Assembly: GCF_910592395.1 (NCBI RefSeq)
Contig: NC_088319.1
Coordinates: forward strand, 4,590,001-4,654,000
Reading direction: 5' to 3'
DNA from: Lineus longissimus
Taxonomy: Eukaryota > Nemertea > Pilidiophora > Heteronemertea > Lineidae
DNA length: 64,000 nt
A program made the translations under genes and the position numbers. Of this stretch, positions 32,573 through 44,816 are shown in pieces (the stretch's first letter is position 1; each line of letters begins with the position of its first letter). Below the pieces are notes generated by a model, which saw only the letters and a program-made list of their open reading frames with translations, had not been told where the DNA came from and searched no databases.

Positions 32573-32917
32573 ATTTATTAATACAAAATAATTTTTTATT
32601 AGATATAGGTTTGGAAAGGGGATTCCCCTTTTTTAGTTTCGGTTTTGGTTATGGTTAGTCATTTTATAGTCAAAAAACTTGACTATAATATGAAACTCAC
32701 ATGCAACAAAAATTGAAATTAACCCAAAAGGCCCAACAGGTCTGAGCTTTTTGTGAACTTTAGTATCCTATATAATCACCACTTGGTCGAAAATGTAGGA
32801 TTCAGGGCTCACCACACCCATGAGAATTTTAGCGCTTCGACGAAGTGAAGCGAGTTAAATCATCATGGGTGTGTTCATTTATATACAGAGTAAACATTTT
32901 TTATTAGATCACGTATG
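32573..32917. promoter_or_regulatory. Region between PolB start and right TIR
   Basis: No gene. It holds the upstream region of PolB (start context ATTAATAAATATG). A palindrome aggggattccccttt has an exact NF-kappaB-like ggggattcccc at 32618-32628. A 10-bp inverted repeat acacccatga/tcatgggtgt spans about 32813-32872. An orphan start (ATG at 32876, minus strand) is preceded by tttactctgtatataa, as at the capsid gene, but opens only a 7-codon frame. Confidence 0.55.
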
Positions 32918-33743
32918 ACGGGAGCTCTTTCCACTTTAGATAATTTGTTGATCTTGTGATACGTGATTCAAGTTGTTCGTCGGAGAGGAAGGACATACTT
33001 TATTATGTACAAAAAATAATTTTTATTAATTTATCTATTTTGTGTCCGTTGAAGAAGTTGTTCCGTTGAAGAAGTTGTTCCGTTGAAGAAGTTGTTCCAT
33101 TGAAGAAGTTGTTCCGTTGAAGAAGTTGTTCCGTTGAAGAAGTTGTTCCGTTGAAGAAGTTGTGAACTTTTGAAGGATTGTAGAATTGTAGAATTGTAGG
33201 ATTGTTGTTCAGCGAGCGAAGCGAGCGTTTGAATGAAGCGAGCGAAGCGAGCGGTTTGTAGAATTGTTGTTCAGCGAGCGAAGCGAGCGGTTTGTAAAAT
33301 AGTTTGACTAGTGTTTGACTGTGAGTCCATTCTTCCAAATTGAAGAGGTGTTTTGACTGAAGAAGTTGTGTGTTGACTGTGTTTGACTGTGAGTCCGTTA
33401 TCCAAAATTGGAGAGACGTGTTGACTGGTGTTTGACTGAAAGAAGTTGTGTGATGTGTTGACTGGTGTTTGACTGAATAAAAATGAATAGTGTTTTGACT
33501 AGTGTTTGACTGAAAGAAGTTGTGTGTTGTGTTGACTGGTGTTTGACTGAAAGAAGTTGTGTGATGTGTTGACTGGTGTTTGACTGAAAGAAGTTGTGTG
33601 TTGTGTTGACTAGTGTTTGACTGAATAATTGTTTTGACTGGTGTTTGACTGAATAAAGTTGTAAAATAGTTTTGACTGGTGTTTGTCTGAAAGGAAAGTC
33701 AGTCAAAACGTCAGTGAGTTAGAACTGTCATAATTACCCTACT
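32918..33743. repeat. Right terminal inverted repeat (826 bp)
   Basis: Inverse of 17985-18725. It has seven copies of the 17-bp gaagaagttgttccgtt unit at 33048-33170 where the left TIR has two. Five extra units (85 bp) account for the whole length difference. It contains a truncated copy of the left-end gene start (ATG 32996, minus). Open frames here (33003-33338, 33398-33706) are translations of the repeats. Confidence 0.95.
33048..33170. repeat. 17-bp tandem repeat, seven units
   Basis: Units ttccgttgaagaagttg, one with a G-to-A change. The left TIR equivalent at about 18562-18598 has two units. Expansion happened after insertion, or the two ends were not homogenised. Confidence 0.9.
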
Positions 33744-36700
33744 CGGCACGAGCGTACATGTATATCTCAAATGCATTTGTGTACAAATAACATACTTTAA
33801 CACTGCTGTCAGCGCTGACCCCAAACATTCGTCGGTCAAATGCCAGACACATCAACTGAAACCAAGGACGTTTAATAGAGCGTACACGTAATTCACAACA
33901 ACACATCAAAGGTAAAAGCACACATTTACCATGCGGAAATAATAATTAGGCATATCAAGCTTCGTTTGGTCAATAGTTCGCCAAAAGTAAATCTCTTAAG
34001 TAAGTGAGGACGTAAGTGAGGACGTCAGCGTCTACGTCTCTGAGCTCCGCTACAAGAGGCGCTGATCAGGAAATGGTGAATTTCGAAAATAGCATGTTAA
34101 GTCACCTCTCTGATCTTGTGTCCCTAGTTCTGCTGCGACAGACACAACCGATGCAATAGAGCCTGATATCAGCAAGATAACTGTGGCTTTAACAAGACAA
34201 CGTTTAATCAATAACAACACAACCAGCGTCAATAACTGTATTTGTGAAAATTGATTCAAAGAAAATAGTGCATAAACTTATTTTGACATCGATTGCTTTT
34301 AAAATGGATATCGTGGAATAGAATCCGACCCCATACGCATGTTCACATATAAAAAATGTTGTTACGTAGCTATTTGTGATCCGGATCCTTGAACCTAAAT
34401 AAGACTTATGCTTTTTGTCACTACGACCTGTGATCATGATTGCATGCAACAAAAATCGCTCGTTTACCATGTTTACGGTGGTCATCGTAGGTCCTTGCAT
34501 GGGACAGGAATCGATTATCGCGGCTCTGATCTCCCCGGCCAAAATCCAGAATTAAGATTTGTATAAGATTTTAAAGATATTATTCAGTTTTGTGAACGAG
34601 TGCATTTCTTAGTTTAGATCTTAACTATATTAGGAATATGGCAAGAATCCTCTTACGAATGTACAGTCTAGCTCGTAATAAAGGACGGTACAATACTAGT
34701 ATATTATCTCTATCGTCTTATCAGTTGTTTAATCGGGAACAGCATAGAAACTTCTTAACCTGTTTCCTACTTTTATCATCCTGTTTGCATTCCTGACTTG
34801 CTTGACTAGTATGGGTTATATTTTATGAGATACCTATAATCAAGTTGTTCACTGACATGATAATTATGATTAAACGTAAAAAGAATTTAGAGCGGGTTGG
34901 CATTTATTAAGCAATTAACATTTGAAATTCAGCATTTGGAGCAGAAATATCAGTCTCAAGGGACAACTTGGATTGTAGCCTGGATTGTAGCTTGTAACCT
35001 GGATTGTAGCTTGTCATGAGGATAGTAAAAGCGCCATTGGGTTGAGGACAGGCTCATGGTCAAATCCAACATCTGCTCCTGGATAGGTCCTGGTCTCAGC
35101 CATGCTGATGCTGCTCACGAAAACTTTCGTAACCGTAATGTACTCGATCATGCTGTGTGTGTTACCAATAGGAGAATGCCAAGTTGCCTTTCGACTGAGT
35201 TTTTGAGGAAATTCAATTATCCGGAGGCCCCTCTTGTTTGTTACTCCTGAGCAAAATCTCCCGACGTTGCCTTTCCATTGGTCCTAGGCATCGGTGCCGA
35301 TTTTTGCGTCACAGCCCCCTACTACCATAATAATGTCCTGCTTTGGGAGAGACTGCATAGTAGCCATGATGTCTTCGTAAAATCCATTCATCCTGTCCTC
35401 GGATCCAAAGCTTGTTGGAGCGTAGATCTGGACAACTGACAGGTTGAATGGTTTTGCGCTGATCCTCACAGTCATCATACGGTTGGAGACTGGTCAATAC
35501 TCTTTTTAAAATTAAATAGTGAAAGTAACTAATTATTGTTATGTTTTACTACTCTGGTACATGTAGTTGCTATTGCACTGACTGTGGAATTATTTGTTTT
35601 AACTATCAAAATGGTAATTCTTAACCATTTTGATGGTAGTTTTACTACCTATTTTAGTTGGAACCACTAATTAATGGTTCGTTTTTACTGATTTCACAGT
35701 TGGTGCACTAGGGACTACCAATAGGTTGCTTTTAGAACTGCTGGTGCCGTGTCCTTATGAATCATGGCTGCCATCCCATGTCCACGCTTGGAATGTTTAC
35801 CACTAAAGAAGAGTCTGTGTCCATCGGCTGTTGTCATCTCACCTGTACCAGTGAGCCTTGCCTCAGCCAGACCAACACTGTTCGACCTATATCGCCTAAC
35901 TTCATACTCGAGCTGTTCGATCTTGCCGCATTGGAATGGAGTAATAAAATTAGATAGCAGACGCTAGCTCACCTGAACACTCATACTTGAACGCGTACGT
36001 CAGGGAGAACAAGGCACAAAGAAAAATGCAGCCGAAACTATGACCCTCAAAAATAAGAAACGGCGGGCATGTTATTACTCAATTCCTGATTTTAAGGTTT
36101 CGATCGGATCTCAATCACACTTCAACTGACTGGTAAGTGTCTTCTATTATAACTATTAATCATGCTCATCAAATGATCCCAAGAGGCTTGAAAGCCTCGT
36201 GTCTGAATGATGACCAGAACCACAGGTTTAATGATAACATAACAGCAAGCCATGCATCTAGCCAGCATTGAGAAGTAGTCTAAAATAGACATAAAAAATA
36301 GAAACACAACGATCCAAAGATTTTCATGAACTCCGACTCGGAGACGATTTTCAACCTGAGATCGTTGAAACGTGGTCGTAAGCTCCGACTCGGTGACTGC
36401 ACTCGACCAGCGATCGTTGAAACACGAACGTGAGCATGAACTCCAACTCGGTGACGACGGCGACCAGACATCTTTGAAACGAGGACGTAAGCTCCGATTC
36501 AATGAAGATAATCGTCCAGATATCTTGGCAACGCGATGGTGAACTCAATTATTCAATGACAAAATTGAACTGGGTCACACAATCCAGTACAGTGTAGAAG
36601 TGGAAAATGTCCCCCTGGAAAAAGTATCCGTCCGTTTTGAATTCTGATGGATTGTATTATATGGTGCATAGAGGCCATGACCGTCAATAAAAGAAGATGC

Positions 36701-37570
36701 AAGCTGAAACCTCCGAATATCGCTTTCTTTCACTTTCAATTTACAACTATTGCGTTGTATTGCAATAACAGTTTAGTGGTCGAACTGACTCTTTCCATAC
36801 TCTCATTAGAAAGATGATCTCCCAAATACGGCGATCGTCATTCAAATAACAGTCTGTCTTCGACATGCTCATAGTGTTTTTCATCTCGTCTGGCCGAGGG
36901 CACTTAGTTGAACTAATGTATGTGACCACATCACGTTTATTAAAAGATAGTGGTGTTGCTCAGAACAAGATAACTTAGTATCCTTGGGATTTGCCTGACC
37001 AGAGTCTTTCAACTAGTCTGAAAGTCTTCAAATTTTTTTATTTAAAGACTCTTGCCTAACCAATGCTCCTTTATGGTGTCAACTAAACCTGGTCAACTAT
37101 GACACCGGCTGCCCAAGGCTGTGTTTCATTACTATAATATTGGTGATCACACTATTACAATGAAGTGACAAGAGAAGAGCCAAGTAAATATGGCCAGATC
37201 TAAAATAATGTAATCCGAAATACACTTATACTGCATGTGTAATTTCCCTCAATATACTTATTGCGACAATCATATCTCCCGGAATATCAATGAATTTATT
37301 TATGCAACACGGAAATTCCTTACGATAGAGAGTGGAATGCTATGATGTCTGTTTCGAATTCGCGTAGAAATATGGATTTAGACAAAGATTCTAGTGCGCA
37401 AATTCCGAAAAATGAACGTTAGTAGTGAATTATTAGACATAGCAGCAGTCAGAAATATTGCATCCATAGCTGTGCCGTATCCGTCTCATCTTAGTTTCTT
37501 AATCAGCTACTGTGAGATTTGTTCGTGCAGCTCAGCTTTATAAACAATATGAGTCCACCCGAGTACTTTG
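33744..37570. repeat. Array segment right of the Polinton
   Basis: Starts with cggcac, the right target duplication, and continues the sequence that follows the empty site in other units. It contains the LINE relic (35284-35478), a MITE-like palindrome (35563-35719) and the minisatellite at 36320-36550. The part from about 34600 to 37500 is closest to 11160-14080. No intact gene is seen. Confidence 0.65.
35284..35478 (-). pseudogene. LINE endonuclease fragment, third relic
   Basis: Virtually the same sequence as 11856-12050, with the degraded GGCDAKIG motif and no downstream reverse transcriptase. Confidence 0.7.
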
Positions 37571-40236
37571 TTACAGAGTAAATACCTTTGCGGTCATTTG
37601 CTTACCAGTATCGAATTTTGGCCAGGCAAATAATCTTTCATTCGCACCGACTATTAACCAATGGTTGGAGACAAAAGGGTCACGTAAGGTCATCAATAAC
37701 GTATTCTTAGCTTCCACCTCGGATTCATCCAGGCATGGCCCCAATTGCAACCTAAACAGAAATAGAGCGTGATTCTTAGGATTCAGCCTAAAGCTCTCCT
37801 TAGGACGCTTACTTAAAAATATGGTAACGAACTTCGCCCGATGAACCTCAACGACGACATTATATGATCCTAGCAAAGACAGAATTGCGGAGTCTCCCAA
37901 TTTTCTGAACAAATCATCACGTAAGATAATCGACGTGGATTTATTATACTCGTACGGTTTTTCTAAGATGGTGATGGAGTGTGTTCTAGCTGATGATTTA
38001 TAGAGATAACCATTCAAATCACATCGGATATCCTCTAACATGATGTTATCCATATCAGATAATAAAGCACTTTCGGCTTCAGGCACAAGAGAGTAATCTA
38101 TCTCTTTTAGGCTTTTAACATACCGAAGTTTAAGAGCAAACCCTATGTTTACTATTTTATACCAATTTAACCAATACATAAACAGGTCTTTTTCCCTGTT
38201 TTTGTGCTGCTGAAATTTGCATCGAAAGGTCAACTCCAAGAAAACATTCTCACCACATGAAACCATTTTGAAATATTTGAACCTCGAATTCTTTGGACCG
38301 ACGCTTTTCTCAAGTTCACCATACGGTAGAATCAACTCTCGGCAATTGCTACTTTCAATCAAATCGAATTGAAATGCTCGCAACTTTTCAGCGACATATT
38401 TCCGTCCACGACGAGTGCTAACACCTATGACATCATTGCCATATTCGCCAGCAATGTATGTGAGCTCGTTAAAATGAAAATGATACGTCAATTTAAAATC
38501 TCCGCTGATATCATCTTGGCTGTAGACGTAGACATTACGATAAGGACTCAAGGAGTAATGAAAAAGAGCCACTGTGACTATGACACTTAGCCCTGTGTGG
38601 TAAAATACCGATGCCGCCCACGGTGGGAACTGGCCATAGATCCTTACATCACGGTACGACCGATAGGTGCCCCTCTGCTAGTTCGGCGTGGCGGTTAAAA
38701 GTTAAGATATGACAGCTTTAAATGAAGTGGATGAAATTGTTGAAATTAGGTTTTAATACATTACATTGTGGGAGAGATGGAAGGCTGTCTCTCTCTGTTG
38801 ATTAGACAATCTTCATAAGTAATGCGCTCATCTTGTTTATACAAACCCATTATTAACGTATAGGTGGATACAGCCTTTTTGGTATACCCTGTATATATTA
38901 TAGACAGGTTGGCAACAATGAGCGCCACTCTGAAAATCATCCGGACGGCCAGGGCAATTAAGCGGAATCTACGAAAACTGCAGAAAACTGGAAAATATGG
39001 TAAAATTGAGCGGAAACACCCAAAAACAATGCACATGAAAAGATCGCTATAGAATATGTATATGATAATTATTTGTAAAAATTGCTACGTTTGGCCTTCT
39101 CCCCCACCACAGCCGATGTGGAAATGGTCCGAGAAGAATAATGCAGATCATTTTGTCATGCATCTAATATTCTGTTAATCGACGAACGTTTTCATTGTGC
39201 CATTCCATCTGGATTTTTACAGTAATGTTTATAATATCAAATTGGATCAGTGCATAAGATGGCTACAACGAAGTGGTTATCCAAATTGCAGTGCACGACT
39301 TGAAATACGACTTCATTATAGACAGGTACGCCTAAAGCAGAGGTCGGTCTGAATTTGAAAGTATTATTGTGCAGTTTCACGTAATTTATCATATATTTGT
39401 GAAAAATGTTTACCAGTTCAGTTGAATCGAAGTAATCATCAGACGACCATACTTTACCCTCAAAGTTGAAGTGTAGGTGTACACCTTATTCCTCAGTTGA
39501 CTATACGCCATGCATTCGCACGAGAATTAGGTTTTTGTTTCAACAGCTGCATAAAGTTGCATATTCCAGTCTCGGGCGCTCCGGTTAACGTCATTGAAGA
39601 CAATTTGAGTTTTAACAATTATGGGCGCAATGCGCGGATGATGGAGATCGTTCCATAGAACGAGTAATTCATACTAGCTGTAAATAAACCCAACACACTA
39701 AATATACTAAATATGGCTTCTTTAGCCCTGGTAGGCAACCAGTCTAGGACTAACGAAATTCCGATATCAAACAGTCCAGTGCGAGCTTGTCAGTAGGGCA
39801 AGCAACGCCGTCCTAGTGTCTAACCGGTTGCGCACGCAACAACAGCAAATTATGTCTTTTTTACAAAATAGGTTGCGAATATAAAAACCGAAATATTGGC
39901 TACCTGCTTTTTCCAAAGCCGATGCCCTGTTTTCCCGCCTCTGCAAGTCCAGTCCTTGGTAGCAGCATTCTTGTGAAGATAGCAGGTTTCCGTTTGATCA
40001 TGGCGGTCATGGCCGTTCTTGGGGGTGGTGAAAAAGGCAACGCACATCTGAATATTCGAGCATGCCATACCACATCGAAGAATTGACTGAACTCGTAAGA
40101 TTGCGAAAGTTAAATTGCTATCAGTTCCGTTAATGTCCATTGTCATGAATTGAAATGAGGAAAACACTAAACTTGCTAGAGCTCTGTCCATGTTGGTCAG
40201 GACCAGTAATAACTCCCATATAGTCATGAATTGCAT
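37571..40236 (-). CDS. Apple/PAN-like secreted protein, copy 3 (2 exons)
   Basis: Exon 1 40236-39904 (333 bp) and exon 2 38674-37571 (1104 bp), with the same phase-0 donor (CAG|GTAGCC) and acceptor (ctagcag|AGG) as copy 1, giving 478 residues. The signal peptide and all five cysteines of the apple-like module are kept. Exon 2 has no stop or indel relative to copy 1. The intron holds a roughly 260-bp insertion after gttgg at about 38910, shared with copy 4 but absent from copies 1 and 2, and a following deletion unique to this copy. Confidence 0.6.
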
Positions 40237-43200
40237 TTACATGCAATAGAATTCTTGATTGGATTACCTGCTTTCTCGAGATATTGATGGTGTCATTGCA
40301 AACTTATACCACAGACAAAATCCTCCGGAGCAAATCTTTAAAGAAAATGGCCAAAAATGGTTAAAAAAGGCTATATAAAATCTATACCGGTATAGCACCT
40401 GTATAGGTTTTGCAAAGGACAACCTATAAACTATAAGATCCCATGTGAAAAAAATCTATATAGTATATACAGTGTAGTCTATGTATTTTATAAACATAGA
40501 AACTCTATATAACTAAAATAACTTTTTAAATCATACATGAAAAACCTATATAGCACCTATTAAAATCCGTTTAGAATACTGTAAAGGTAAAGGGTTTCTC
40601 AACAGATTTTCTCCAGAAAAATATTTGCATGTGATTGTTTCTTAGCATTTTTGAATACACGATATAGCTAAAACAAATTAACTAGTGTCACCTACATCTA
40701 CATGTAGGTGTCTATCCTTCACAATATTTCAGTCGACCTAACACATGCAATACAGTCAGTGTCGTCAAAAGGGCAAATGTCGTCATGGGTGCACCTTAGG
40801 TGTACCAAGGACCAAGCTGGGTGTACCTTAACAGCACCGCACCCAGGATGCTCCTGGGTGCTGCTTTAAAATGATCATTATGTGCAAACAGATTGAAATA
40901 CGCGCCGATTAAAAAACCTGTGTCCGATGTGGGGTACGCGTGCTTTTGCTCTACACCCGTAATTTTGCTGAACACTAACTGTAAACGAGGTGTCAAAATG
41001 TCAGTTCGACATCAGTGGCAGGATCTAGGGTCATTGCGCACACGTGTGCTATGAACGGATGTATGTATGTATGGGGGAATCATCTCATACAGCATACCTA
41101 ATGACATAGTAAATAGTATTATGTTCTTAAAAATACTTTTTCTTTATTTCTTACCACCATCTGTAATACATGTATATGTATACACTTTTTAAGCGAAAAA
41201 TAGAGCAAATGTTCGACACGAAATGTTCTGATTTGCAACAAGACAAACATATCATTTTCAACCTTGGACACAGGTTTTTAATCGGCGCGAATTTCACACT
41301 GGGTGCAGATAAGAATCTTTAAGTGAAGTTAAGGTACACCAAGATTGGTCCTGGGTGCACTTAAGGTGCACCAAGGACCAACGATTGTTGGGCACTATTT
41401 AAGACACGTGGAACTTGTGGTTTTTAGGAGTCATTACGATACGTGCTAATTGCGAAGGGTACACTGTATACGCAGTTTCTTTAAACACCTCGATCAAAAT
41501 AGGGGCTGTAGCTGGATGCAATGCCAACAATGACATGTAATTCTTGCCGAAAAGGAAAGGATTTTCGCGGCAGAATGCTTTCGCGATCATGACCTACTCG
41601 AGAAATTTGTGAAAACCTCCTTAACGCGAAATTTTCTGTTAAGACAAGCATATTCCGGCAATGGATCAATGACGATTTGATTGTCGAAGGGACATTCTGA
41701 AATACATTGCTATCACAAATCATGGTTAGCCTCTTTCTGTTTGCGGAACTGAGAGTTTTTGGAAACTCACCCAAGAGCCTCCTTGATTATGTTAAAATGC
41801 AGAATTTTGCATGGCACGAGTGTACGTGTATATCTCAAATGCATTTGTGTACAAATTAAATTCTTTAAGACTGCAGTCAGCGCTGACCCCAAACATTTGT
41901 CGGTCAAATGCCAGACACATCAACTGAAACCACGGACGTTTAATAGAGCGTTCACGTAATTCACAACAACATCTATCAAAGGTAAAATCACACAATTACC
42001 ATGCGACAAGAATAAGTAGGCATATCAAGCTTCGTTTGGTCAATAGTTCGCCAAAAGTAAATCAATTTCGAAGTATTTGAGGACGTCAGCGTCTACGTCT
42101 CAGAGCTCCGCTACAAGAGGCGCTGATCAGGAAATGGTGAATTTCGAAAATAGCATGTTTAGTCACCTCTCTGAACTTGTGTCCTTAGTTCTGCTGCGAC
42201 AGACACAACCGATGCAATAGAGCCTGATTTTAGCAAGATAACTGTGGCTTTAACAAGACAACGTTTAATCAATAACAACACAACCAGCGTCAATAACTGT
42301 ATTTGTGAAAATTGATTCAAAGAAAACAGTGCATAAACTTATTTTGACATCGATTGCTTTTAAAATGGATATCGTGGAATCGAATCCGACCCCATACGCA
42401 TGTTCACATATAAAAAATGTTGTTACGTAGCTATTTGTGATCCGGATCCTTGAACCTAAATACGACTTATGCTTTTTGTCACTACGACCTGTGATCATGA
42501 TTGCATGTAACAAAAATCGCTCGTTTACCATGTTTACGGTGGTCATCGTAGGTCCTTGCATGGGACAGGAATCGATTATCGCGGCTCTGATCTCCCCGGC
42601 CAAAATCCAGAATTAAGATTTGTATAAGATTTTAAAGATATTATTCAGTTTTGTGAACGGGCGCATGTACATTTCGTTGGAAGATTTCTTAGTTTAGATC
42701 TTAACTATATTAGGAATCTGGCAAGAATCCTCTTACGAATGTACAGTGTAGCTCGTAATAAAGGACGGTACAATACTAGTATGTTATCTCTATCGTCTTA
42801 TCAGTTGTTTAATCGGTTATAGCATAGAAACTTCTTAACCTGTTTCCTACTTTTATCATCCTGTTTGCATTCCTGACTTGCTGGACTAGTATGGGTTATA
42901 TTTTATGAGATGCCTATAATCAAGTTGTTCACTGACATGATAATTATGATTAAACGTAAACACTAGGAATGTTGACCACTCAAGAAGAGTCTGTGTCCAT
43001 CAGCTTTTGTCATCTCACCTGTACCAGTGAGCCTGGCCACAGCCAGACAAACAGAATTCCACCTGTACCGCTGAAGTTCATACTCGAGCTGTTCGACCTT
43101 GTCCGCAGCATTCAGGGTTCGCACATGCCATTTTCCGATAACGATGTTCTGTCGCCGAAGACAGATTATGGGTGTCTGGGTGCCAGTTGCACATTTATCA

Positions 43201-44590
43201 CCTCCACCCTGGTTTGTGGTAGGCGCGAACGTTCATAACCCGGGACGCATCCGATCCGGTATGAATTTCGTTGTTTTCCTTGCCATGTTAATTCACGAGC
43301 TGGGTAACTCCTTACAGAGCCCATCTCCACTCCAGAAGTCGATAGGTGGCCAAGGGCTCGACAATGAGCTCATCAGCTCTTAAGATGGAGATTGGTTTTA
43401 GTTCCATCTTGGTGTCTGGCCATCCTCCACACCAAAGTCAAAGACTCTGGTTGGTGTACGGGTTTAGTCGCCGATGGTCCGATCCTGAGCAGGTTGCACT
43501 GGTCTACAGGTTTGCCAGTGGCAGGTCATTGGCCGGACCTGACACAATCGCAAGCCATACAATTTTTAAAAGTACAATGAGCAGAGTGGAGCTAAATGTT
43601 GCGATTCCATGGGACCCTCAATCGGGAATGGAGTAATTGCATGAGATAACAGACAATAGCTGACCTGACATGAATGAACGCGGACGTCGGAAGGCTTCAA
43701 ACGAATCTAAATCACACTTCAACTTACTTGCAAATGTCTTCTATCTCACCAATTAATCATGCTCATCAAGTGATCCCAGGAGGCTAGAAAGCCTCGCGAT
43801 TAAATGATGATCAGAACCACAGGATTAATGATAATATTACTGTGATTTTTCAAGCTGAACTACAAGTGTACTTCATACTACAAGTTTGACCCTGTCCCTT
43901 CATTGAAAGGGTCAGATATTTGCCCTGCTTATTTCCCAAACAGAACTTCATAATAAAGGAGTGGTTCCACTGGATCGTTTCCCGCTTTGACCGCCCCGCG
44001 GCAGGACACTTAACTCATTCCAGCGGTCATTCAGTACCTAACATCATTACCTGCTCATCGAATGCGGGTTGGCGTCTTTTGATGACACTCCTGCTCCCAT
44101 CTACTGGCGGGTTGAATTCCTAAATACCCACTGAAGCCAAGTGTTGTATTGCTGGAGCGGCGGCCATGAAGCGGAACATTGCCCAAGTGGTTTTAGTTTT
44201 TCACGCGGACAGCAAGTTCTGCTCTCAATCGCAGTACCACTGCACGGGGCAGACTGATCTCCTTGGCCTTGGTAGGCAACCAGTCTATAGGAGAGCAAAC
44301 ACCTAAATCAACCCGGGTAGTCTGGGCCTGTCGGCTGGGTACGTAATGACAACACGACTGTAGAAGACGGAAACTCCGAAATGAATCTGACCAAGGACGG
44401 AGCGCATCGGCCGTATAGACTGGTGTCGAACCGAGTGCGCATGGACAACAACGGCCGCGGCTGGTATGGTTACTCGACATACACAACTGCTTTTTGCGAC
44501 GTCCTTCATAAAAAATGGGTATTGCAGATGTCAAAAATGCATACTCTATTTTGCCTGGTGTATATCGAGACACAACTCACATTTTATATA
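40237..44590. repeat. Array segment upstream of copy 3, to the unique region
   Basis: Holds the AT-rich stretch (40360-40700), the foldback (40788-41372) and the empty Polinton site tggcac (41812-41817). It also has the aaacgtaaa/cactaggaatg junction near 42957 (shared with 10207) and blocks at 43260-43640 and 43860-44580. Similarity to other units stops near 44590. No intact gene is seen. Confidence 0.65.
40788..41372. repeat. Foldback element, copy in unit 3
   Basis: Same ends and inner arms as 5448-6020, complete. Confidence 0.6.
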
Positions 44591-44750
44591 CATTTGTATT
44601 CGAATCTGTTTGTGGAGGCCGACGGTACATCAGATGAGCAAACTATTTTTGAAAACTGATCTGTGACGTCACTGGAGGTATATGGCGACGAGATAGATGA
44701 GGTAATGGAACATGTACCTGCCTAGTATCTTTGTCATCTCAAATAGATAG

Positions 44751-44757
44751 TATATAA
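44751..44757 (+). promoter_or_regulatory. TATA box of the PLA2-like gene
   Basis: tatataa lies 66 bp upstream of the ATG at 44817, leaving room for a transcription start near 44780 and a short 5' UTR. Confidence 0.5.
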
Positions 44758-44816
44758 ACGTGACGAACGTATCATTGACATTTGATAAGTGGGACTCGGA
44801 GAAGGAAGAGGTCAAG

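Larger units (their letters stand above)
17985..33743. mobile_element. Polinton/Maverick element, 15.76 kb
   Basis: The ends agtagggtaattatgacag and their exact inverse define the element. The flanks are tggcac on the left and cggcac on the right, a 6-bp target duplication with one mismatch, as expected for Polintons. It encodes the Polinton core set: protein-primed PolB, retrovirus-type integrase, packaging ATPase, and major and minor jelly-roll capsid proteins, plus several small family proteins. A protease gene was not found. PolB, a proline-rich protein and a small membrane protein carry frameshifts or nonsense codons, so this copy looks recently dead. The uninterrupted site is visible at 6460, 41812 and 60611 in the paralogous array units. 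Confidence 0.95.
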
